Source: Streptococcus infantis (lineage in GTDB: Bacteria > Bacillota > Bacilli > Lactobacillales > Streptococcaceae). Taken from it: DNA of 32,084 bases. The notes under the pieces were generated by a model. The model was not told where the DNA came from. It did no database searches and was given only the letters and a program-made list of their open reading frames with translations. The DNA is taken from positions 1 through 32,084 of the forward strand of contig NZ_JAHZPU010000020.1 in NCBI RefSeq assembly GCF_019929575.1. The letters are read 5' to 3'. The first letter of the stretch is position 1. Each line of letters begins with the position of its first letter. This document shows, one piece after another, positions 25,840-32,084 of the stretch. Made by a program: the position numbers and the translations under genes.

Positions 25840-26211
25840 ATGGCACAATCCCTCAACAAGGTCGTCGACTTGCAAACAACTGGAACCTCCTATCTCTCCA
25901 TTACAGGAAAGGTTGGAAAATTTCTGGTTGGAGATCATGCGCTAGAATTTTACGCAGATCGTAATGTCGAGGACTATATTCAAATCCCATGGTCCAGCGT
26001 TAACCAAATTGGAGCCAATGTTTCAGGTCGCAAGGTTAGTCGGCATTTTGAAGTCTTTACAGATCAAGGAAAATTTCTCTTCGCCTCAAAAGACTCTGGA
26101 AAAATCCTTAAGATTGCTCGTGAAAAATTGGGAAATGACAAGGTAGTCAAACTTCCTACCTTAGTCCAAATCATTGGTCGAAAAATTAAAAATCTATTTG
26201 CAAAAAAATAA
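25840..26211 (+). CDS. DUF956 family protein (ManO-like)
   Basis: A 123-residue protein of the DUF956 family, members of which often sit beside mannose-class PTS operons and are sometimes called ManO. The start QSLNKVVDLQTTGTSYL, the central IPWSSVNQIGANVSGRK and FEVFTDQGKFLFASKDSGK are the family blocks. It contains no membrane segment; role unknown. Here it is 2 nt behind lysC, and the -35 of the serS promoter lies in its last codons. Confidence 0.85.
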   Translation: MAQSLNKVVDLQTTGTSYLSITGKVGKFLVGDHALEFYADRNVEDYIQIPWSSVNQIGANVSGRKVSRHFEVFTDQGKFLFASKDSGKILKIAREKLGNDKVVKLPTLVQIIGRKIKNLFAKK

Positions 26212-26226
26212 AAAGTTTAGTATAAT
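26197..26226 (+). promoter_or_regulatory. serS promoter
   Basis: TTTGCA (26197-26202), 18 bp, then a perfect TATAAT (26221-26226). The expected start site, around 26232, coincides with the 5' edge of T-box stem I. The -35 lies inside the end of the DUF956 coding region. Confidence 0.75.
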
Positions 26227-26228
26227 CA

Positions 26229-26412
26229 TAGCAACGGATAAGTAGGTTACTTCCTTCTTTCAGAAAGTCTGCGGATGCTGCGAGCAGATAGAAGATTTAA
26301 TTGAAATTCTACCGTTGTTTTAAATCAAATACAGAATCAAGTGCACACCTGTGAAGTTGGATGGAACCGTGGCCCTGCCACTCCAACGCTTTGTCAGGTG
26401 TGCTTTTTTCAT
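26229..26412 (+). promoter_or_regulatory. Serine T-box riboswitch of serS
   Basis: A T-box leader that lets uncharged tRNA(Ser) prevent termination. Stem I closes by CAACGG (26232-26237) with CCGTTG (26312-26317). The AGTA motif is at 26241-26244, opposite GAAATTCTA, where TCT (26308-26310), a serine codon, is the specifier followed by A. The T-box core TGGAACCGTGG is at 26362-26372. The terminator stacks three helices: GCACACCTG/CAGGTGTGC (26343-26351/26395-26403), GTTGG/CCAAC (26356-26360/26383-26387) and GTGG/CCAC, and ends in T6 at 26404-26409. The specifier matches the downstream gene, serS. Confidence 0.92.
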
Positions 26413-26424
26413 AAAGGAGTTTAT

Positions 26425-27699
26425 ATGTTAGATATCAAACGTATTCGTACAGACTTTGATGCTGTCGCTGAAAAACTAGCTACACGTGGTGTAGATGCTG
26501 CTATCTTGAACGAGATGAAAGAAATCGATGCCAAACGACGTGACATCTTGGTCAAGGTTGAAACCCTCAAGGCTGAGCGTAACACGGTTTCTGCTGAAAT
26601 TGCTCAAGCTAAGCGCAACAAGGAAAATGCCGATGACAAGATTGCTGCTATGCAAACCCTATCTGCTGAGGTCAAAGCACTCGATGCAGAATTGGCTGAA
26701 ATCGATGCTAAATTAACAGAATTTACCACTACTCTTCCAAACATCCCAGCTGATAGCGTGCCTATCGGTGCAGACGAAGATGATAACGTAGAAGTTCGCC
26801 GTTGGGGAACTCCTCGCGAGTTCGACTTTGAACCAAAAGCTCACTGGGATCTAGGTGAAGATCTTGGTATTCTTGACTGGGAACGTGGTGGAAAGGTAAC
26901 TGGAGCGCGCTTCCTCTTCTATAAAGGACTTGGGGCTCGTTTGGAACGTGCTATCTACAACTTCATGTTGGATGAGCATGGAAAAGAAGGCTACACTGAA
27001 GTCATCACACCTTACATGGTTAACCATGATTCTATGTTCGGTACTGGTCAATATCCAAAATTCAAAGAAGATACGTTTGAATTGAAAGATACGAACTACG
27101 TCCTCATTCCTACTGCTGAAGTTCCTCTGACCAACTACTATCGTGATGAAATTCTTGATGGAAAAGACTTACCAATCTACTTTACTGCTATGAGCCCATC
27201 ATTCCGTTCTGAAGCTGGTTCAGCTGGTCGTGATACTCGTGGTTTGATTCGTTTACACCAATTCCACAAGGTAGAAATGGTGAAATTTGCCAAACCTGAA
27301 GAGTCATACGAAGAACTAGAAAAGATGACAGCCAACGCTGAAAACATCCTTCAAAAACTCAACCTTCCATACCGTGTGGTTGCTCTCTCTACTGGAGATA
27401 TGGGCTTCTCTGCTGCTAAGACTTATGACTTGGAAGTATGGATCCCTGCGCAAAATACCTACCGTGAAATCTCAAGCTGTTCAAATACAGAAGATTTCCA
27501 AGCTCGTCGTGCCCAAATCCGTTACCGTGATGAAGCCGATGGTAAGGTTAAACTTCTTCATACTTTGAATGGTTCTGGACTTGCTGTTGGACGTACAGTC
27601 GCTGCTATCCTTGAAAACTATCAAAACGAAGATGGTTCTGTGACCATTCCAGAAGTTCTTCGTCCATACATGGGTGGAGCTGAAGTTATCAAACCATAA
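26425..27699 (+). CDS. serS: Seryl-tRNA synthetase
   Basis: A 424-residue class II synthetase that charges tRNA(Ser). Seen: an N-terminal antiparallel coiled coil (about residues 28-105, rich in Ala/Glu/Lys) that grips the tRNA's long variable arm, motif 2 [17 protein letters not shown] and motif 3 [18 protein letters not shown]. The frame is open from a GTG at 26341, but that stretch is the T-box terminator; AAAGGAG before the ATG at 26425 gives the real start, [11 protein letters not shown]. Confidence 0.97.
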   Translation: MLDIKRIRTDFDAVAEKLATRGVDAAILNEMKEIDAKRRDILVKVETLKAERNTVSAEIAQAKRNKENADDKIAAMQTLSAEVKALDAELAEIDAKLTEFTTTLPNIPADSVPIGADEDDNVEVRRWGTPREFDFEPKAHWDLGEDLGILDWERGGKVTGARFLFYKGLGARLERAIYNFMLDEHGKEGYTEVITPYMVNHDSMFGTGQYPKFKEDTFELKDTNYVLIPTAEVPLTNYYRDEILDGKDLPIYFTAMSPSFRSEAGSAGRDTRGLIRLHQFHKVEMVKFAKPEESYEELEKMTANAENILQKLNLPYRVVALSTGDMGFSAAKTYDLEVWIPAQNTYREISSCSNTEDFQARRAQIRYRDEADGKVKLLHTLNGSGLAVGRTVAAILENYQNEDGSVTIPEVLRPYMGGAEVIKP

Positions 27700-27710
27700 T
27701 TAATAGATGT

Positions 27711-27739
27711 AAAAAGAGGAGGCTGAGCTTCCTCTTTTT
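27711..27739 (+). terminator. serS terminator
   Basis: AAAAAGAGGA (27711-27720) pairs with TCCTCTTTTT (27730-27739), whose own end forms the T tract. It works in both directions, facing the groEL terminator. Confidence 0.85.
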
Positions 27740-27753
27740 GAGTAATTCAAAAG

Positions 27754-27785
27754 AAACAGGTAGAAATCTTTCATTCTACCTGTTT
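27754..27785 (-). terminator. groEL terminator
   Basis: AAACAGGTAGAA (27754-27765) pairs with TTCTACCTGTTT (27774-27785) around an 8-nt loop; on the minus strand it is followed by CTTTTG. It starts 11 nt after the groEL stop codon. Confidence 0.88.
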
Positions 27786-27796
27786 TTATTTATTTC

Positions 27797-29716
<1,920 letters not shown>

Positions 29717-29745
29717 CTGCTTTCCTCCATAAGATAATCATATTG

Positions 29746-29772
29746 TTAGCACTCTTTACGTATGAGTGCTAA
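29746..29772 (-). promoter_or_regulatory. CIRCE operator (HrcA site)
   Basis: TTAGCACTC (29746-29754), 9 bases, GAGTGCTAA (29764-29772): a perfect match to CIRCE, the binding site of the heat-shock repressor HrcA, located between the groE promoter and groES. Confidence 0.97.
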
Positions 29773-29783
29773 ACCATAGTTCT

Positions 29784-29811
29784 ATTGTATCACTTAGTCA
29801 GAAATAGTCAA
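29784..29811 (-). promoter_or_regulatory. groE promoter
   Basis: On the minus strand TTGACT (29806-29811), 16 bp, TACAAT (29784-29789) preceded by TGA. It reads into CIRCE and groES-groEL. Confidence 0.85.
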
Positions 29812-29812
29812 G
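29796..29812. promoter_or_regulatory. Probable CtsR heptad repeat over the groE -35
   Basis: AGTCAGA-AAT-AGTCAAG matches the CtsR direct-repeat site (RGTCAAA, 3 bases, RGTCAAA) at 12 of 14 heptad positions and covers the -35 box. Dual HrcA/CtsR control of groE is described in some streptococci; here it is a prediction. Confidence 0.65.
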
Positions 29813-29817
29813 AAAAA

Positions 29818-29843
29818 AACACCTCAAAAATGAATGAGATGTT
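29818..29843 (-). terminator. Terminator of the 97-residue membrane protein gene
   Basis: AACACCTCA (29818-29826) pairs with TGAGATGTT (29835-29843) with one position that becomes T-G in minus-strand RNA; the minus strand continues in seven T. It isolates the groE promoter from upstream transcription. Confidence 0.8.
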
Positions 29844-29852
29844 CCTTTAATA

Positions 29853-30146
29853 TTAATTGAGAATCGTCAATTTTTGATTGAAATCATTGATAACCTTTTG
29901 GAGATTGATCCGCCCTCGGTAGATACCATATCCAAAAACCACCATTCCCAATATTCCAACCAAAGCAAGTAAAATTCCGAAAATTAAGATTGTGAGGAAG
30001 CTTTTATGAAAGAGATAAATCAAGACCATACCTATACTGGCAATGATAAAGAGTAAGCTAAACCAACGGCCAAGATTTTCAATCATATGACGTTGATACC
30101 TAATTTCTGTTTCATATCCATTAACAAGTTCTTGTTTTGTAACCAT
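29853..30146 (-). CDS. Small two-helix membrane protein, function unknown
   Basis: A 97-residue protein with a charged N-terminal part (1-25), two adjacent hydrophobic helices (about 27-47 and 50-74) and a basic, amphipathic C-terminal helix. I do not recognise the family with confidence. AGGAGG (30153-30158) stands 6 nt before the ATG. It lies downstream of a PTS IIC-IID pair behind a hairpin (30167-30213) that may terminate or attenuate transcription, and has its own terminator. Confidence 0.75.
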   Translation of the reverse strand: MVTKQELVNGYETEIRYQRHMIENLGRWFSLLFIIASIGMVLIYLFHKSFLTILIFGILLALVGILGMVVFGYGIYRGRINLQKVINDFNQKLTILN

Positions 30147-30166
30147 GAAAATCCTCCTGACAAAAA

Positions 30167-30213
30167 TTGAGAATGAAGGGGAAGAGAAGGAGGTTAGTCT
30201 ACTTCATTCTCAA
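30167..30213 (-). terminator. Long-loop hairpin after PTS IID, possible terminator or attenuator
   Basis: TTGAGAATGAAG (30167-30178) and CTTCATTCTCAA (30202-30213) are perfect 12-bp arms around a 23-nt loop. On the minus strand TTTTT follows. The loop holds CCTCCT (complement of 30188-30193), exactly complementary to the AGGAGG ribosome site of the next gene (30153-30158). Confidence 0.65.
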
Positions 30214-30248
30214 AATTTTCTACTAGTAAATATGTGCTTTTCTTGAGC

Positions 30249-31085
30249 TTAGTAATTAAGATGTGGGTCAAAGATACCTAGAGCAACACCGACCAAAGCG
30301 ACAACAACTAGAAGCAACATAACTTTGTTTGGTGAAACTTTTTTCTTAGACATTAACCACCAGCAAATAGTGATGAAAGTTGCTGTCAAGAGACCTGGAT
30401 AAACACCATCAATCTTTTCTTGGATATTTAAGAAGACTTTTCCTTCAGAATTCTCAAATTGAAGGGCTGTTGTAACAGACACCCAAGTTGCTGCTACCGC
30501 ACCGATAACCATACCGCCGACAACGCTGATTGCTTTACGAAGTGCTTGTCCTTTTGGTCCTACTAGGAATTCAACGGCTTTATCCCCCAATTGATATCCT
30601 TTGAAGAAGGCAAAGCGCATACCAAAGTATACTAAGAGGTTCCATACGACGATGTAGAAGATAGCACCAGCGACGTTACCACCTTTAGAAAGACCAAGGG
30701 CAATCCCCAAAAGAACTGGAATCAAGGTCCCAACGACCAAAGAGTCACCGATACCAGCGATTGGACCCATCAAACCGGCACGCATACCATTGATGGTTTC
30801 ACCATCTACTGCATCTCCATTTGCACGCGCTTCTTCCAAACCAGCCGTAATCCCTACAACGAGAGAGCCAAGTTGTGGTTCAGTATTGAAGAAAGCAGTA
30901 TAGGTTTGCATAGCATCTTTTTGTTCTTCTTTTGTATCATACATTTCTTCTACGATTGGAAGCATAGAAGTCAAGTAGCCAAAGGTTTGCATGTGTTCTT
31001 GAGAGAAACAAGTCAAATGACCATAATACCAATGATGAAATGCTTTTGCTAATGTTTTCTTTGAAATTTTCTTTCTATCAGCCAT
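30249..31085 (-). CDS. PTS system mannose/fructose/sorbose family IID subunit
   Basis: A 278-residue membrane subunit that with IIC forms the sugar channel of a mannose-class phosphotransferase system. Seen: the N-terminal cytoplasmic part with FHHWYYGHLTCFSQEHMQTFGYL, the block GLEEARANGDAVDGETINGMRAGLMGPIAGIGDSL typical of IID, and C-terminal membrane segments. The frame opens 7 codons earlier, but those codons are the AGGAGG ribosome site; the ATG at 31085 is chosen. It follows the IIC gene by 1 nt. The sugar cannot be read from sequence, so no man gene name is given. Confidence 0.9.
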   Translation of the reverse strand: MADRKKISKKTLAKAFHHWYYGHLTCFSQEHMQTFGYLTSMLPIVEEMYDTKEEQKDAMQTYTAFFNTEPQLGSLVVGITAGLEEARANGDAVDGETINGMRAGLMGPIAGIGDSLVVGTLIPVLLGIALGLSKGGNVAGAIFYIVVWNLLVYFGMRFAFFKGYQLGDKAVEFLVGPKGQALRKAISVVGGMVIGAVAATWVSVTTALQFENSEGKVFLNIQEKIDGVYPGLLTATFITICWWLMSKKKVSPNKVMLLLVVVALVGVALGIFDPHLNY

Positions 31086-31086
31086 T

Positions 31087-31929
31087 TTAAATATCCTCCT
31101 CATCATCGTCTACGTAAACAACCCCAGCCGGAGCAGCTTTCATAGATTTAATCACTTCAAGTTCATAGTAGATTACTGCAAAGATCAATGAAACAACCGC
31201 ACTAGCTACCAAGTTCAATCCTAGAGATTTAGCCAAGGTAAATCCAACAAAGAATGGAATGAAGTCAGTTGCTTTTGTAACAATTTGTTTCAACAAGATA
31301 GCAATACCGACACATGGGAGAAGAGCTCCGACTGTAAAGAGAGCTTTCATCCAGAAACCATCCATAGGAAGGTAAAGTTTCATCAAATCAACCATGTTTT
31401 CACCATATTTAGTGATAATCATAGTTGGAAGGAAAGAGAAGAGGAAGTGAGAGATCCAAGGATAAATCCAGTCAACTGCGTAGAGTTTTTTAAAGTTTCC
31501 TTCTTCAACAGCTTTCCAACCAATGTGTTGCCAAAGCAAGTTCATTGTAGCTGTACCGTAGAAAAGAACAGTACCGATTGTCCCAACGGCCGCACCGATT
31601 GGGGCTGCAGCTGCTGCAATTCCAGCTTCGTCTGTGATGTGATTTGCATGCACAAACAAGATAGCAAGAGGAACACCGATATAAGAGATTGCACGAACAT
31701 CGGCAGATACGGTTCCACCAGGTGTTACCAAGGCGATATAAACAACTTGAAGGGCAACCCCGACCATAATACCGGTTGTCACATCTCCAAGAATTAAACC
31801 TGAAATCAACCCACCGATCAAGGGACGACCGAGTGTATAGTTCCCGATACTGGAACCTCCCATACCAGGCATTGAAGACAAGCTGGCGAAAACAGCAAGC
31901 AAGATTGCTTGAATCCATGAAATTGTCAT
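31087..31929 (-). CDS. PTS system mannose/fructose/sorbose family IIC subunit
   Basis: A 280-residue multi-pass channel subunit. The start SWIQAILLAVFASLSSMPGMGG, then GRPLIGGLISGLILGDVTTGIMVGVALQVVYIALVTPGG is the conserved IIC core; six or more membrane helices follow and an acidic tail (DDDEEDI) ends it. AAGGAG precedes the ATG. IIA and IIB components are not in the window and would be expected upstream on the minus strand beyond position 32084. The leader 31930-32084 has overlapping hairpins. Confidence 0.9.
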   Translation of the reverse strand: MTISWIQAILLAVFASLSSMPGMGGSSIGNYTLGRPLIGGLISGLILGDVTTGIMVGVALQVVYIALVTPGGTVSADVRAISYIGVPLAILFVHANHITDEAGIAAAAAPIGAAVGTIGTVLFYGTATMNLLWQHIGWKAVEEGNFKKLYAVDWIYPWISHFLFSFLPTMIITKYGENMVDLMKLYLPMDGFWMKALFTVGALLPCVGIAILLKQIVTKATDFIPFFVGFTLAKSLGLNLVASAVVSLIFAVIYYELEVIKSMKAAPAGVVYVDDDEEDI

Positions 31930-31962
31930 AACAAACTCTCCTTTTGTTTGTAAATTTATTTA

Positions 31963-32008
31963 CCTAACTAATAAAACTGTTAGGTTTAAAAACCAAATTT
32001 AGATTTGG
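31963..32008 (-). promoter_or_regulatory. Overlapping hairpins in the PTS IIC leader
   Basis: Three inverted repeats share bases: CCTAAC/GTTAGG (31963-31968/31979-31984), GGTTT/AAACC (31983-31987/31990-31994) and CCAAAT/ATTTGG (31993-31998/32003-32008). The first and second share GG, the second and third share CC, so the middle hairpin excludes the others. No clear promoter was placed; TTGTGT-AA-ACACAA further up (32024-32037) is another dyad. A regulatory role is inference. Confidence 0.45.
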
Positions 32009-32084
32009 GCAGTGTACAATAAGTTGTGTAAACACAAAAAGGAATAAATCCTGTATAGTAGAGTTGCAACACATTTACTAGAAA

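Noticed and set aside
26341..26424. Longer N-terminus for serS from GTG 26341
   Set aside because: The extension lies in the T-box terminator and has no ribosome site, while AAAGGAG precedes the ATG at 26425.
31285..31797. 170-residue open frame opposite the PTS IIC gene
   Set aside because: Cys/Asn-rich translation with no family resemblance, lying antisense to a convincing membrane protein.
30249..31929. Naming the PTS genes manN and manM
   Set aside because: They are mannose-class IID and IIC, but the IIC N-terminus does not resemble the streptococcal ManM that I remember and the IIAB partner is absent, so the sugar is left open.

Overview
This window looks like chromosomal core DNA of a Streptococcus, most likely of the Mitis group (S. 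pneumoniae, mitis or oralis relatives). Three things point there: the complete streptococcal type II fatty-acid synthesis (FAS) cluster in the order fabM-fabT-fabH-acpP-fabK-fabD-fabG-fabF-accB-fabZ-accC-accD-accA; FabK as the enoyl reductase; and two BOX repeats, which are known from this group. The exact species cannot be settled from the sequence alone.

Layout. 96-800 (+): a CPBP membrane protease with its own terminator. 871-1250: no gene, but a striking array of phased hairpins. 1253-2797 (-): prfC. 3027-4415 (-): two tandem YwaF-like (TIGR02206) membrane proteins. 4628-7841 (+): gatCAB, which makes Gln-tRNA(Gln) and/or Asn-tRNA(Asn) by transamidation. It is followed without a visible terminator by three envelope-type genes: a small membrane protein, a Tim44-like/zinc-ribbon membrane protein, and an SPFH protein. 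10511-11904 (+): efp, an Asp23/Gls24-family gene and nusB, with their own promoter and a strong terminator. 11960-12685 (-): a second CPBP protease. 12841-23642 (-): the FAS cluster with FabT operators before fabT and fabK, and BOX repeats between accC and accD and between acpP and fabK. 23753-24313 (-): a secreted protein of unknown role. 24473-26211 (+): lysC and a DUF956 gene. 26229-27699 (+): serS behind a serine T-box. 27797-29716 (-): groES-groEL with CIRCE and a probable CtsR site. 29853-30146 (-): a small membrane protein. 30249-31929 (-): IIC and IID of a mannose-class PTS whose other subunits are outside the window.

How it works together. Most genes are housekeeping: translation (gatCAB, efp, prfC, serS), transcription antitermination (nusB), chaperonin, lipid synthesis and aspartate-family amino acids. 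Control elements are readable for several of them: FabT palindromes, a T-box, CIRCE/CtsR sites, and well-formed sigma-A promoters with 16-18 bp spacers.

Most unusual feature. The array downstream of prfC contains three elements of exactly 52 nt. Each has a 16-bp stem and a 7-nt loop inside a conserved frame, and the stem sequences differ at many positions while pairing is kept. Conserved linkers make it a two-copy tandem unit. I do not recognise it as a named element, and it is the best candidate here for something undescribed.
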